Positions 37,102 through 46,160 of a stretch of 64,000 nt of DNA are shown here, one piece after another. The DNA lies in assembly GCF_902806455.1 (NCBI RefSeq), contig NZ_CADCWQ010000001.1, forward strand, positions 2,232,001 to 2,296,000. Reading direction: 5' to 3'. The stretch is from Virgibacillus doumboii. GTDB taxonomy: Bacteria > Bacillota > Bacilli > Bacillales > Amphibacillaceae. The notes beneath the pieces were generated by a model, which made no database searches, had not been told where the DNA came from, and worked only from the letters and a program-made list of their open reading frames with translations. The translations under genes were made by a program, and so were the position numbers. Every line of letters begins with the position of its first letter. The first letter of the stretch is position 1.

Positions 37102-37710
37102 TTAAAATTTATGAACTTTTTTGTTATACAGATAGGCGATACCGTTCAATACAAATACAGGAATTCGTTTTGGAAAATATGATTTTTCATAAAACATGTA
37201 GAATGCTTTCCGAAGGTCGTCCCACTGCCGGAAGTTCTTTGTTTGCCTGAATCTGGCCACATCGATAAGCTTAATGTTGCCATCTGTAGTAAGTATAATA
37301 TTTCGTAAATGAATATCTGATGGAGTCAATCCCTGCTGCTTAGCTAAACTGATTGCCCTGTCGATTTCTTTGATGTTGGCTTCCGTTAATCGGACTCCAT
37401 TGGACAAACAGTCAAATAAGGTAATCCCTTCGATTAAATCAATTAATAAGTAATTTCGTCCGGATTCATAGAACGCTGGAAAATATGGGATACCTTCTAA
37501 TTGCCTATATATATCAGCCTCTTCCAAAGCAATGTTCTCAAAACCGGGGTAAAAAACTTTAAGTGCCTTAACTGTTCCATTAATTTTGAAAACAGCCGCA
37601 CTTCTTCCAGACCCGATAAGTTCCAGTGCTGGATCATGACTGATGACTGATATACCGTATCTATTTTTCACTATTTTTACACTGTCCGCTAATTCAGTAA
37701 CTGAGCGCAT
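37102..37710 (-). CDS. Small protein-kinase-like protein (YrzF-like)
   Basis: 202 residues. It carries IGSGRSAAVFKING as a reduced nucleotide loop, ALKVFYP with the lysine, PSDIHLRNIIL as the catalytic loop and KLIDVARFRQ in the DFG position (DVA). The shape agrees with B. subtilis YrzF, a probable Ser/Thr kinase. The altered DFG leaves real activity uncertain. ATG 37710 with AAGGGGAC is used. It is the second kinase-type gene within 2.7 kb. Confidence 0.8.
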   Translation of the reverse strand: MRSVTELADSVKIVKNRYGISVISHDPALELIGSGRSAAVFKINGTVKALKVFYPGFENIALEEADIYRQLEGIPYFPAFYESGRNYLLIDLIEGITLFDCLSNGVRLTEANIKEIDRAISLAKQQGLTPSDIHLRNIILTTDGNIKLIDVARFRQTKNFRQWDDLRKAFYMFYEKSYFPKRIPVFVLNGIAYLYNKKVHKF

Positions 37711-37866
37711 AACTGTCCCCTTTTCGTATCCACTGTGGAGATACATACCTTTATTATTTAATTATATATGATTCAGTCATTAGTTACTTGCAAATTGCTT
37801 CATATTTCACAAAAAAAAAGAGATACCAACCGAATCCCTTCAGACTTAACTTCTGTATAATTGTCG

Positions 37867-38142
37867 CTACAAAACATCGTTATTATTTTGCTGGGCTTCC
37901 TGCACTTGCTGACGCGTATCATGCAGCTGTTCATACGCCTGCTGAAATTGTGCGTTCTCAGTTGCTTCGCGTCCACCCTGATTTCGGGCATGCTGCAAAT
38001 CCTTTTCAGCCTGATTTAAAAGCTGATCTGCCTGCTCCAGCAGCTGCGCATCAGAACCCTGAGCCCGACGTGCCGCCTCCTGCGCATCGTGTAAATGTTG
38101 ACTCGCTTGCTGTAGTTGCTCATGCAGACTTTGATGTGACAT
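37867..38142 (-). CDS. Gln-rich helical small protein
   Basis: 91 residues rich in Gln, Ala and Glu (MSHQSLHEQLQQASQHLHDA at the start, QQVQEAQQNNNDVL at the end), predicted to be a coiled coil. ATG 38142 has GGAGG 8 bases upstream. It may belong to DUF2524-like small proteins, but I am not certain. No membrane segment or signal is seen. Confidence 0.7.
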   Translation of the reverse strand: MSHQSLHEQLQQASQHLHDAQEAARRAQGSDAQLLEQADQLLNQAEKDLQHARNQGGREATENAQFQQAYEQLHDTRQQVQEAQQNNNDVL

Positions 38143-38219
38143 TAATATTACCTCCATTTTGGGATAGTTCATCTTTTATTAATGTCCAAATGTTTATTGC
38201 CTATTCCTGGTTGTTGCGA

Positions 38220-38402
38220 TTGTGAGATTCGGGATTTTAAATTGTAAGCTTCGACATTTCGAGCTGGTACTGTAAGGTTTTAAATTTTCACCGGACAAAT
38301 TGTGAACTTCGAGCAAACTGATTGTGAGCTTTGGCATATTGATTGTGTACTTTGGCGTTTTGGCTGTGTACTTTAGCGTTCTAAATGTGAACTTTAGCAT
38401 GC
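38220..38402. repeat. Degenerate 21-bp tandem repeats, locus 1
   Basis: Units of the form TTGTGWACTTTRGCRTTTT, about 21 bp apart, are clear from 38310 to 38402 and fade to the left. They share ACTTTAGC(G/A)TT with loci at 44.3, 48.2 and 53.4 kb. They fill the gap between the Gln-rich and NUDIX genes. Confidence 0.7.
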
Positions 38403-38424
38403 AGCAAATTTTCGACCGAAATTA

Positions 38425-39042
38425 TTAATCAAATATTGTCTCCTGATCCGGATTTCGCATATAGTCAAAAAGCATGCTCATCTGTTTTTCCGTGTTGCGG
38501 CCAACTGACAATTTAGGGAGTGAGTGTTCAGAGAAAAATTGAACATCACTCGTTTCCACTCCCTTCGTTGCCTCACCACCGACAATTTCACAATGAATAA
38601 ACAGTTTATAATAATGATATGGCAATGGCGGATGATCATGTTTATGTGTATCCAATAACGCGACAAGTTTCTTATGTATAACATCAAATCCGGATTCTTC
38701 TTTTATTTCTTTTACAATATTTTCGGAAGGTGACAAACCGATATCACAAAATCCACCGGGAAGGGACCATCTGTCATCGACTTTTTCCCTGACCAGCAAA
38801 ATATCCCCCTCTCTGAAAACCGCTCCACGGACATCGACCTTTGGCGTCTGATACCCGGTTTCATTTGTGAAAAGCTCCTCCACTTTTTCCATTTCCAAAC
38901 CGGTATATTCCGCCATGATTTCAGTACTGATGCTGCGCAATTCCTCATACCGCTCCTTATCATAAACATCTTTTGTAAAAGCTAAACCTGCCTGCGACAA
39001 TGCTTGAATCTGCTTTGCCCATTCCAGCCATTTTATACTCAT
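38425..39042 (-). CDS. NUDIX hydrolase with N-terminal NUDIX_N_2-type domain
   Basis: 205 residues. The N-terminal 60 form a helical domain (WLEWAKQIQALSQAGLAFTK) found in one NUDIX branch. The NUDIX box is GGFCDIGLSPSENIVKEIKE followed by ESGF, complete except that the usual glutamate after the first glycines is a leucine. It should hydrolyse a nucleoside diphosphate derivative, perhaps ADP-ribose- or dinucleotide-like. ATG 39042 follows GGGGGA. Confidence 0.88.
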   Translation of the reverse strand: MSIKWLEWAKQIQALSQAGLAFTKDVYDKERYEELRSISTEIMAEYTGLEMEKVEELFTNETGYQTPKVDVRGAVFREGDILLVREKVDDRWSLPGGFCDIGLSPSENIVKEIKEESGFDVIHKKLVALLDTHKHDHPPLPYHYYKLFIHCEIVGGEATKGVETSDVQFFSEHSLPKLSVGRNTEKQMSMLFDYMRNPDQETIFD

Positions 39043-39169
39043 TTTAAATTCCCCCATATCTTATAAAATAGCACCCATCAATCTTCCAATATTAAGTTCT
39101 GCAACGTATAATAGACAAAAGACATGCCGCGAAATTCCGGACATATCCAGAATAAAAGGAGGTCATCAC

Positions 39170-39559
39170 TTGCAGCAGCTCAAATTCCATCCTAAATGGG
39201 ACAAAACAATTGCTGAGGAAGACCGCAACCACATCACGCAATCTTTTCAACAGGCAGATTTATCCTCAGACAAAACCATTCAATTCACATCACTCTGGCA
39301 TGTAAAAAATCACCGGGGCGATTTACTTGTTACAACTATTGTCCATAACACCAGTGAGAGTAGTGCTAAACTGGATAATCAAATACTGACTTGCCACGTT
39401 AACGGAAAGGAAGTGGCCGAGCACACATTTTCGCCGCCGTTCACATTTGAAACGAAAACCAGCATGCCGTGGACGTTTATTTTCCCTGAAGGCAGTTTTG
39501 CAAAAAATGTGCACTTCGATGAGAACGAATTAACAATTCATTTTAAGTCGTATAAATAA
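39170..39559 (+). CDS. SLAP domain-containing protein
   Basis: 129 residues from TTG 39170 behind AAAGGAGG. LKFHPKWDKTIAEEDRNHI opens the domain, VTTIVHNTSE is the central strand pair, and FSPPFTFETKTSMPWTFIFP closes it, as in SLAP-domain proteins of Bacillaceae. They are small beta-rich proteins of unknown role; no signal peptide is present. The 3' end overlaps the DinB gene by 22 bases, tail to tail. Confidence 0.85.
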   Translation: MQQLKFHPKWDKTIAEEDRNHITQSFQQADLSSDKTIQFTSLWHVKNHRGDLLVTTIVHNTSESSAKLDNQILTCHVNGKEVAEHTFSPPFTFETKTSMPWTFIFPEGSFAKNVHFDENELTIHFKSYK

Positions 39560-40035
39560 AAAATATAATCAGTCGAAACACCTGCATAACCCATTTGCCG
39601 GAGCATCGCTGTTATATTTCCACGATGATATGTACCATGATTGACCACGTGCTGAACAAGTTCCAGCATAGTCGTATCGAGTTCACCAAACTTGGGATGT
39701 TTCAGGTGCAGAGATTTATCTCTTTTACTTATCATTTCTTTGTATTGCTCACCAAGGGTGTTGTACAATTCTTTGGTTTGTTCAGCGGACTTTCCTTTCA
39801 CTTCCTTCCAAGCCTGTCCCGCAGCTTCCCATACCTCTTCATTACTGTCTCCTGAAATCAATCCAAGCCACAGGATATCCGTCGTATACATATGGCTGAC
39901 TACAGCACTAAGTGATTCGAATACGCTTTCAACCTTCTGATTATAAATCCCATCAGGAAGTTCCAGTAGACGATCAAAAACCTTATTGTTTGCCCAGATG
40001 TGATATTCAAAAAGTTTTAGCTCATTGGATTGCAT
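39538..40035 (-). CDS. DinB family protein (metal-dependent four-helix bundle)
   Basis: 165 residues. The three-histidine metal site is spread as H48 (SHMYTTDILWL) and the pair in VQHVVNHGTYHRGNI. FEYHIWANNKVFDRL is the common start. DinB proteins act as thiol transferases or have unknown roles. It is the end of a three-gene run on the minus strand (alpha/beta hydrolase, VOC, DinB). Confidence 0.9.
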   Translation of the reverse strand: MQSNELKLFEYHIWANNKVFDRLLELPDGIYNQKVESVFESLSAVVSHMYTTDILWLGLISGDSNEEVWEAAGQAWKEVKGKSAEQTKELYNTLGEQYKEMISKRDKSLHLKHPKFGELDTTMLELVQHVVNHGTYHRGNITAMLRQMGYAGVSTDYIFYLYDLK

Positions 40036-40064
40036 TGTTTATCCCTCCCGTTTGAACAAAACTG

Positions 40065-40478
40065 CTAAATGTTGTTTTTCTCCTTAAACTCCGGACTGAG
40101 CTCACTCCATACGTCAAACTTGTTGCCATCCGAATCATAAAAAACGAAATTTTTCCCGGCGTGACCGCGATCTTCAATGTCGCCTGTCTTTACTTCATTC
40201 TCGATAAAATCTTTACGCACCGCTTCCAGGGCAGCCATTCCATTCACTTCAAACGTCATGGAAAACCACTCTTCGCCGTGAGCATCATAGAAATTCGCGT
40301 TTTGACCTTCTTTTGCTTTCACAAGAAAAAAGCTTTGATCTGCAAAATCCAATATTGCCTTATCCGCATCCTGATAATTTAATTCCGCTCCCAGTTTGCT
40401 GACGTACCATTCCGCGGACAACTCCACATTTGTTACTGGAATATAGGTTGTACCTACTCTCATTAATTTTTCTTCCAT
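40065..40478 (-). CDS. VOC (glyoxalase-fold) family protein
   Basis: 137 residues. The VOC pattern TYIPVTNVELSAEWYVSKLG opens the first module and GNKFDVWSELSPEF carries the final strand and helix. GAGGAGG lies 7 bases before ATG 40478. It probably catalyses an isomerisation or resistance reaction on a small molecule. It lies between the alpha/beta hydrolase and DinB genes on the same strand. Confidence 0.85.
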   Translation of the reverse strand: MEEKLMRVGTTYIPVTNVELSAEWYVSKLGAELNYQDADKAILDFADQSFFLVKAKEGQNANFYDAHGEEWFSMTFEVNGMAALEAVRKDFIENEVKTGDIEDRGHAGKNFVFYDSDGNKFDVWSELSPEFKEKNNI

Positions 40479-40493
40479 CGTATTTCCTCCTCA

Positions 40494-41198
40494 TTATTTG
40501 TTAAAAAATTTTGCCAAAGCCAACGTATACATATCCGGTTGTTCAGTATGCACTAAGTGGGACGCATACGGGATAACTGCAGTATGTACATTCGGATTCA
40601 TTTGCGGGTATACCTGTGCACCAATTCTTTCGTGGGCGTTACCTTCACCAACCATAAATAATGTTGGCATTTCCAAATCACTCAGGTCTCCTGTTTTATC
40701 AAATGGATACCAGTTTTTATCCCGTGACATGTAAATAAATTGCTTCCAATCAGAAGAATGGAGATTATCAAAATAGCTAACTAGCTCTTCATTTTCCAAC
40801 AGCTTTGTTTGACGTTCGACATCCTGTTTATGCATTTCCAGCCAATTAGCCGGCTTTTCAGGAATAACACCGGATAACGTCAAACTTTTAACCCGATCAG
40901 GAAACTTTTTAGCAAAAATCAAGCCAACTAAGGCGCCTAATGAACAACCAACTATATAAGCTGACTTTATCTCCAAACTATTAAATGTTTCAAGAAGATC
41001 ATTTGCTGAATCGTTAAAAAAATCCGAGAAATTATTACTGATAGATTTGCCATGTCCTCTCAAATCTGGAAGGATCACTTTATAATTTTTCTTAAAATGC
41101 TCCCGCTGATGCTCAAAATCCGTCATACCTGTTTGCAGGCCGGTATGGAGAAAAACGATTGGATCACCGTTCCCGAGTATTTCCGTATGTAATATCAC
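40494..41198 (-). CDS. Alpha/beta hydrolase
   Basis: 234 residues from GTG 41198 (AGGAG 8 bases upstream). HTGLQTG is the oxyanion region, the nucleophile is the serine in VGCSLGALVG, and the late histidine is in ASHLVHTEQP. DLRGHGKS is a classical fold marker. It hydrolyses an ester or amide of unknown kind. First gene of a run with VOC and DinB. Confidence 0.9.
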   Translation of the reverse strand: MILHTEILGNGDPIVFLHTGLQTGMTDFEHQREHFKKNYKVILPDLRGHGKSISNNFSDFFNDSANDLLETFNSLEIKSAYIVGCSLGALVGLIFAKKFPDRVKSLTLSGVIPEKPANWLEMHKQDVERQTKLLENEELVSYFDNLHSSDWKQFIYMSRDKNWYPFDKTGDLSDLEMPTLFMVGEGNAHERIGAQVYPQMNPNVHTAVIPYASHLVHTEQPDMYTLALAKFFNK

Positions 41199-41378
41199 AA
41201 TAAATCTCCTAACTTAAGAAAAAATTCACCTAGACTAATAATTCGACACTATTGTGGTTCTTCCTGCATTTTTTGTAACTGTTCCATGCTAAATCTCCGC
41301 GCCCCAAAAATTTCCTGTTAAATCTTTATCTCTTCCATTATAATAAATGTCAGATTAATTAATGGGAGGAATTTTACA

Positions 41379-41435
41379 ATGCAAAAAAACTTAACATTCT
41401 TTTTAAACCAGCAAGCAGGGGTGAAAACTGAATAA
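41379..41435 (+). CDS. Leader peptide of the MFS attenuator
   Basis: An 18-codon frame (MQKNLTFFLNQQAGVKTE) with GGGAGG nine bases upstream ends 72 bases before the MFS gene. Its codons cover the first arm of a pair of alternative hairpins. This is the arrangement of drug-induced translational attenuators such as those of erm, cat and some tet genes. The peptide itself matches no leader I know. Confidence 0.7.
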   Translation: MQKNLTFFLNQQAGVKTE

Positions 41436-41498
41436 ATAAATTCATACGATCGCTCCTGCTTGTTTAACAACCAGATAAACAAGTTAAGAAGCAGGAGG
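41410..41498 (+). promoter_or_regulatory. Translational attenuator with mutually exclusive hairpins
   Basis: Arm A CAAGCAGG (41412-41419, within the leader ORF) can pair with arm B CCTGCTTG (41455-41462). Arm B can instead pair with arm C: CTTGTTTA with TAAACAAG (41476-41483) and CTCCTG with CAGGAG (41492-41497). The B:C structure buries the AGGAGG site (41493-41498) of the MFS gene. Movement or stalling of a ribosome on the leader would decide which forms; the direction of control is not certain. Confidence 0.7.
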
Positions 41499-41507
41499 AA
41501 ATTAGGA

Positions 41508-42722
41508 ATTGAAAAAAATACGTTAGCATCGCATAATATAAGTATTCTTTTTTGGACAAATTTGTTTGGCAGTGCAGTGTTTCTGCAGCCGGTCATCGCT
41601 TTATTCTATTTTTCCAGAGGGCTGGATGAGGCGCTTATCCTCTGGGTTATGCTTTTCTGGAGCGCGGGGGTTCTGATCGGTGAAATTCCAACAGGGATGT
41701 TTGCCGACCGTTATGGGGCAAAAAGATCCTTTGTTATCGGAGCTTTTTTGAACATTGTCAGTCACGGCATGCTTTTATGGGCATTTGAACCCTGGATGTT
41801 CTTTCTAAGCAGTATACTCAGTGGTATTGCAGTAACTTTTTTCAGTGGTGCGGATGAGGCTTTAATCTATGAATCATTGAAAGCTTCAGGGGAAGAAAAC
41901 TTCATGGATAAGGCGATGGGAAATATCCAGTCAGCCACGTTTGCTGTAACGGTAATTGTTGTTATTCTCGGCGCAATTATCGCAAAGGACCTAACAAATG
42001 AACAATTCAACTTGTTGATTTTGCTGGGTGTGGCATTTCAATCCGTTCAGCTGTTGTTGATTTTATTTGTTAAAAATCCCGAGAACCAGGGCAATTATCA
42101 AGGTAATCCGCTTCACCAGGTTAAAGAAGGGCTGGTCGTGATAAAAAAAGCACCACAAGTCCTGTGGATGTTTTTAAATATAACGCTTGTCTTTATTCCG
42201 ACAGCTGCCATTTTTGATAAGTTCAGCGATAAACTGCTTGTTGACGCGGGGATGGAGGTTTATTTGATTGGCTTTGTCTTTGCAGGACTGGCGATTATGA
42301 GCTTTTTCTTCTCACGCTCAATCGGCTGGATGACATCACGTGTATCACGGATTGTCCTGCTTTACGTAACTGGCGGCCTGGGAGTAGTGGGATTGTTGAT
42401 TGTTGCTTTCTTCAGGGAAACATTGTGGATTCTCCTGGGGGCGATGATTTTGCTTCAGTTTATCCAGACTGTCCGTTACCCTATATATTCACAGTTGGCA
42501 AACGACACCATTCCATCAAATGTCCGGGCAACAACGATATCACTTTTGTCCATTATCGATTCAGTTTGTGATCTGATTATCTTCAGCAGTATAGCCGGAG
42601 TAGCAGTGTTCGGGTTCAGGGAGCTATTTTTAGCATCAGCAGCAATTGCCTTGTTAGGCAGTCTATTGCCAATCAAGCCTGTTACAACTACGATAAATAA
42701 AAAAACAGAAAAAGCATCTTAG
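41508..42722 (+). CDS. MFS transporter, attenuator-controlled
   Basis: About 404 residues with eleven or twelve membrane spans; GEIPTGMFADRYGAKRSFVIG carries the loop motif. The start is abnormal. AGGAGG (41493-41498) is well placed, but the coding frame offers only ATT at 41508. TTG at 41509 is one base out of frame and would be in frame if the following A7 run had eight A residues. A drug exporter fits both the family and the leader upstream. The stop lies inside its terminator hairpin. Confidence 0.85.
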   Translation: MEKNTLASHNISILFWTNLFGSAVFLQPVIALFYFSRGLDEALILWVMLFWSAGVLIGEIPTGMFADRYGAKRSFVIGAFLNIVSHGMLLWAFEPWMFFLSSILSGIAVTFFSGADEALIYESLKASGEENFMDKAMGNIQSATFAVTVIVVILGAIIAKDLTNEQFNLLILLGVAFQSVQLLLILFVKNPENQGNYQGNPLHQVKEGLVVIKKAPQVLWMFLNITLVFIPTAAIFDKFSDKLLVDAGMEVYLIGFVFAGLAIMSFFFSRSIGWMTSRVSRIVLLYVTGGLGVVGLLIVAFFRETLWILLGAMILLQFIQTVRYPIYSQLANDTIPSNVRATTISLLSIIDSVCDLIIFSSIAGVAVFGFRELFLASAAIALLGSLLPIKPVTTTINKKTEKAS

Positions 42723-42735
42723 GGTGCTTTTTCTT
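42709..42735 (+). terminator. Terminator overlapping the MFS stop codon
   Basis: GAAAAAGCA (42709-42717) pairs with TGCTTTTTC (42724-42732). The stop codon TAG is in the loop. Confidence 0.8.
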
Positions 42736-43075
42736 TTATCCCCACTTTTCCTGCAGTTGCCTTATCTCCTCTTCACGTGTAATCCCCTCTTCTTTTGGGG
42801 TTTGCAAAAGCGTGACATGTATCAAGACAAGAACCGATTTTTTCAGGACGTTTACATATACTGCGCACCTTTACCAGCTCTTCCAATGTTGTTCCCATCG
42901 TTGCTGCACTATTTTCAATGAGAATTTTGCAGACCACTCCATTACTGCGGTAAAGTTTTTAGGGTTCACATTAATCGATTTTTCCCGATTTATAATTACA
43001 TCTGTTATTGTTTTTTCCACTGATTTTTTTACTGAGTAAGTTTTTATAATTCTCCATTTCCGGTAGTTCAGGCAT
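42736..43075 (-). pseudogene. Remnant joining a MutM/Fpg-like glycosylase start to an endonuclease IV-like end
   Basis: ATG 43075 has GGAGG 6 bases upstream and begins MPELPEMENYKNLLSKKISG, the N-terminus of Fpg/Nei glycosylases (catalytic P2/E3). One extra A in the A-run then shifts the frame; the sequence continues as KTITDVIINREKSINVNPKN. After about 42940 another frame reads KILIENSAATMGTTLEELVK and IGSCLDTCHAFA, a mark of endonuclease IV (Nfo). A third frame ends GITREEEIRQLQEKWG. Deletion has fused two base-excision-repair genes; it cannot be functional. Confidence 0.75.
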
Positions 43076-43279
43076 AGTGAACCTCCATTACATACGCTTG
43101 AAATCTTATTATGTCCGGAATATGTGCTTTGATACGGTATACTCCAAAGCTGTCTTGTCTCAATCACAAAACCATATTAAAAATTGACCGGAGTTCATAA
43201 AATAGACACATTTTATAAAGGGAATTCCAACTAATACAGCGAATATATAAAATAGCCTTATATGGAAGGAAGTGTTTCA

Positions 43280-44245
43280 TTGAACTCCCCGATAATTTTA
43301 AAACCCCGTGACATTCCACGTGAAATGCTGCAGACCGAAGCATTGAGTCGGAGGCTGGCACCCCGCCACTTTAAAAAGAACGATGTCGATCAGGATGCAA
43401 AAAATCTCCGTGCAGGCTACAATGGTGAAAAATCGTTGGACTTTACGTTAAACTTCCTGGGTGGGTCCTACCATATTCTCCATAACTTACGAATCCGTGA
43501 TATAAATGATTTTTTTCAGATGGATACATTAATACCCTCCATTAAATTTATTCTCATTAGTGAAGTGAAAAATATTGCGGGCACCGTTATCTATGACGAA
43601 TTCGGCCAAACCATCCGAATCTCAAAAAATGGCGAAGAGAAGAATCTTGGTAACCATATGGAACAGGTAAATCTTCAGCATCTGCGTCTTCAGCGGTTTA
43701 TCAGAGAGCATAATTTCCCCGCAATACCAATCGAAAAGCTCATAGTCTACAGCGATCCAAAAACTATTATTAAAAATATCACCAACAATAAATTTATCAG
43801 GGATACTGTCATCCATAAGGAACAATTCCTTACCAAATTAAATGAATTTGCTGCTATACATAAGACAGCATCAGTCACATTGAAACAACTGGAACTTCTT
43901 TCTGCCACGTTAATCAAAGCACATACACCTAAAGAGATTGATATTATGGAAAAATATAGGGCATCTATCGAAGACCTATTACTTGGCGTTTTTTGCCCGA
44001 AATGTGGAGCGCTGCCAATGCAGTGGATGAATGCAAAATGGAATTGTAATCAGTGTGGAGCTGCCTCAAAGACTGCGCATATTCCAGCCTTGAAAGATTA
44101 TAGTTTGCTGTTTGGAAACATGATTAATAATCGCCAGGCGAGGGAATTTTTGAAACTTGGCAACATACACACAGCAAAAAGAATACTTATTCAGTTCAAA
44201 CAGGTTGGAAATACAAGCGCAAGAAAGTATATTCTACACTTTTAA
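43280..44245 (+). CDS. NERD domain protein with C-terminal zinc ribbon
   Basis: 321 residues. The NERD (nuclease-related) domain spans about 40-160: LRAGYNGEKSLDF, then FILISEVKNIAGTVIYDEFG with the E-x-K pair expected in the nuclease fold. A zinc-ribbon CPKCGALPMQ...NCNQCG follows near 240-265. TTG 43280 with AAGGAAG is preferred to ATG 43262. NERD proteins are thought to process DNA or RNA, with little direct evidence. Confidence 0.85.
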   Translation: MNSPIILKPRDIPREMLQTEALSRRLAPRHFKKNDVDQDAKNLRAGYNGEKSLDFTLNFLGGSYHILHNLRIRDINDFFQMDTLIPSIKFILISEVKNIAGTVIYDEFGQTIRISKNGEEKNLGNHMEQVNLQHLRLQRFIREHNFPAIPIEKLIVYSDPKTIIKNITNNKFIRDTVIHKEQFLTKLNEFAAIHKTASVTLKQLELLSATLIKAHTPKEIDIMEKYRASIEDLLLGVFCPKCGALPMQWMNAKWNCNQCGAASKTAHIPALKDYSLLFGNMINNRQAREFLKLGNIHTAKRILIQFKQVGNTSARKYILHF

Positions 44246-44269
44246 GGTGCAAAAATGAAGTTAAATTGA

Positions 44270-44370
44270 AAAATGCTAAAGTTTAATGCAAAAACGCTAA
44301 AGTTATAGGTAAAAGCGCTAAAGATTTGGACTAAAACGCTAAAGATCAGCTCAAAAACGCTAAAGTTTGA
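44270..44370. repeat. Degenerate tandem repeats, locus 2
   Basis: Five units carrying AAAACGCTAAAGTT, 22-24 bp apart, in the opposite orientation to locus 1. They follow the NERD gene, just before the terminator of the HemAT gene. Confidence 0.75.
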
Positions 44371-44377
44371 AATTTAA

Positions 44378-44412
44378 AAGCCATAATCCGGTGAAAAACC
44401 CGGATTATGGCT
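44378..44412 (-). terminator. Terminator of hemAT
   Basis: Fourteen-base arms AAGCCATAATCCGG and CCGGATTATGGCTT. On the minus strand TTTTAAATTT follows, so it serves hemAT. Confidence 0.8.
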
Positions 44413-44426
44413 TGCACGATAATCGT

Positions 44427-46160
44427 TTAAAGCACAACGTCCTTCTGCAATTCCCTCAACAATCCAATAATCTCATTCGTTCTACCATTCAATTCAGCCA
44501 TCATTTCATTCGCATCTCGTTTGTTTCCCTGCGTAATAGAATGTTTTACATCTTCAACCAGCGCATGAAATTCCCGGTGCGGTTTTTCAATCGCTTTAAA
44601 AGATGGCAACGTTGCAAATGATCCCTGTTTCATCTCTTCGTACCACTTGCCAAATCGGCATTCATCATGTTTAACTTCCTTTAATTCTTCAATAGAATGA
44701 TAGCCTAATAAGGCATTATAAGCCCACCACTGATATAGGGAATGTTCAGTCTGAACTACTCGGATCAATTGTTCCGGTGTCAGTTCAGGAATACTTTTAA
44801 TTGTGTTTTTCCTTAATTCATCAACTTCTGAGCTAACCTGGTAAATGGATTCACCGGTTTCTCCGGCATGAAGTTTAATGTTTTCCGTGTGTTTATGTAC
44901 ATTTTCCATCCGATCCGTTATGTCCTGAGTAGCTGATGTCTGTTCCTGCGTAATAGCCGCAATATTGCTGATCGACTCACCAACCTGATTAATTTGTTTC
45001 GTCATTAAGCCAATGACCTCGATCGATTGTCTGGCATGGCCCACCCGGTCCTGCAGTGACGCTGACATACCTTTAACCTCACCTGCTACTTCATTCGAAT
45101 TCTCCTGGATTTGGTTAATGGTTGTTGAAATTTGTTCAACGGATGTTTTGGTTTGCTCCGCTAGTTTCCGGACTTCATCAGCTACCACAGCAAATCCCTT
45201 TCCATGTTCACCTGCACGTGCCGCTTCGATACTCGCATTTAACGCCAACAGATTCGTCTCATCGGCAATATCTTTAATGAACTCAATCACTTTCGTTGTA
45301 CTCGACATGTGATCGATTAAATTATCAATTTTTTCTTTTGTAGTTGTAAACTCGCTTGCTATGTCCAGAAAACCATTTAATGTTCCTTCGATGACCTTTT
45401 GACCTTCTTCAGCTTCCTTTGCCGTTTTCTCTGCATTTTTTGCAACATCTTCCGCATTTTTGGTTACCTGCTCGATTGATGCACTCAATTCCTGTGCAGC
45501 GGCACTGACACTTGATGTCTCATCAACCGTTGAATCAACACTTTCAGCCAGAACTTTCATTTTATCTGCACCAATAACATATTCCATTACCTTACTTATA
45601 TTTTGAACAAGGAGATAGTCATTCGCCTCCTGGGTTGAGCCAATAACGACCAATGTGTCAAAAGTTATGATGCGAATCAGCGAAAGGATTATGTCTGATA
45701 GTGTCCCCGGTGAATGGCGGTACTTTTTCACAATAATCGGCAGTAAATATTCGTAAACCCGTAAATAAGAACCAATATACCATTCATCCGTTAAACCAAT
45801 CCGGCTATGTACCCGACCGATTTTCTTCCTGTATGCAACATATTCTTCAGTGAATTTCGGCCTGGTTAACTCTCTGAAATACTTTGTGATTGTCGCTGTG
45901 TATCTTTCATAGTAAGAGTTTTGCTCCAAAATCTCTTTAATCTCAGGAATTTTCATGATCATCTGATAATGACGTTCAGCCATTTCGGCAGCATGCGCTT
46001 CCATGAGATCATCAATTTTCTTTACATTTTCAAAGTCCTGATCGGTAATTTGAAGAAGCTTCAGTAATTCGTTGATTCGATTGCTGACATCTTCTATTGT
46101 ATAAGCATCGTCCTTCAGCTCGGCAACTGCTTCTTTTTTTGACTTGGTTAATAACATCAT
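44427..46160 (-). CDS. hemAT: Globin-coupled aerotaxis sensor HemAT with C-terminal CZB domain
   Basis: 577 residues, soluble. A sensor globin (about 30-185) has the proximal heme histidine near 118 ([10 protein letters not shown]). A chemoreceptor signalling domain follows, with the hairpin tip [20 protein letters not shown] and [18 protein letters not shown]. From about 465 a CZB zinc-binding domain is added ([35 protein letters not shown]). It should signal oxygen to CheA. B. subtilis HemAT (432 residues) lacks the CZB part. The gene stands alone. Confidence 0.93.
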   Translation of the reverse strand: MMLLTKSKKEAVAELKDDAYTIEDVSNRINELLKLLQITDQDFENVKKIDDLMEAHAAEMAERHYQMIMKIPEIKEILEQNSYYERYTATITKYFRELTRPKFTEEYVAYRKKIGRVHSRIGLTDEWYIGSYLRVYEYLLPIIVKKYRHSPGTLSDIILSLIRIITFDTLVVIGSTQEANDYLLVQNISKVMEYVIGADKMKVLAESVDSTVDETSSVSAAAQELSASIEQVTKNAEDVAKNAEKTAKEAEEGQKVIEGTLNGFLDIASEFTTTKEKIDNLIDHMSSTTKVIEFIKDIADETNLLALNASIEAARAGEHGKGFAVVADEVRKLAEQTKTSVEQISTTINQIQENSNEVAGEVKGMSASLQDRVGHARQSIEVIGLMTKQINQVGESISNIAAITQEQTSATQDITDRMENVHKHTENIKLHAGETGESIYQVSSEVDELRKNTIKSIPELTPEQLIRVVQTEHSLYQWWAYNALLGYHSIEELKEVKHDECRFGKWYEEMKQGSFATLPSFKAIEKPHREFHALVEDVKHSITQGNKRDANEMMAELNGRTNEIIGLLRELQKDVVL

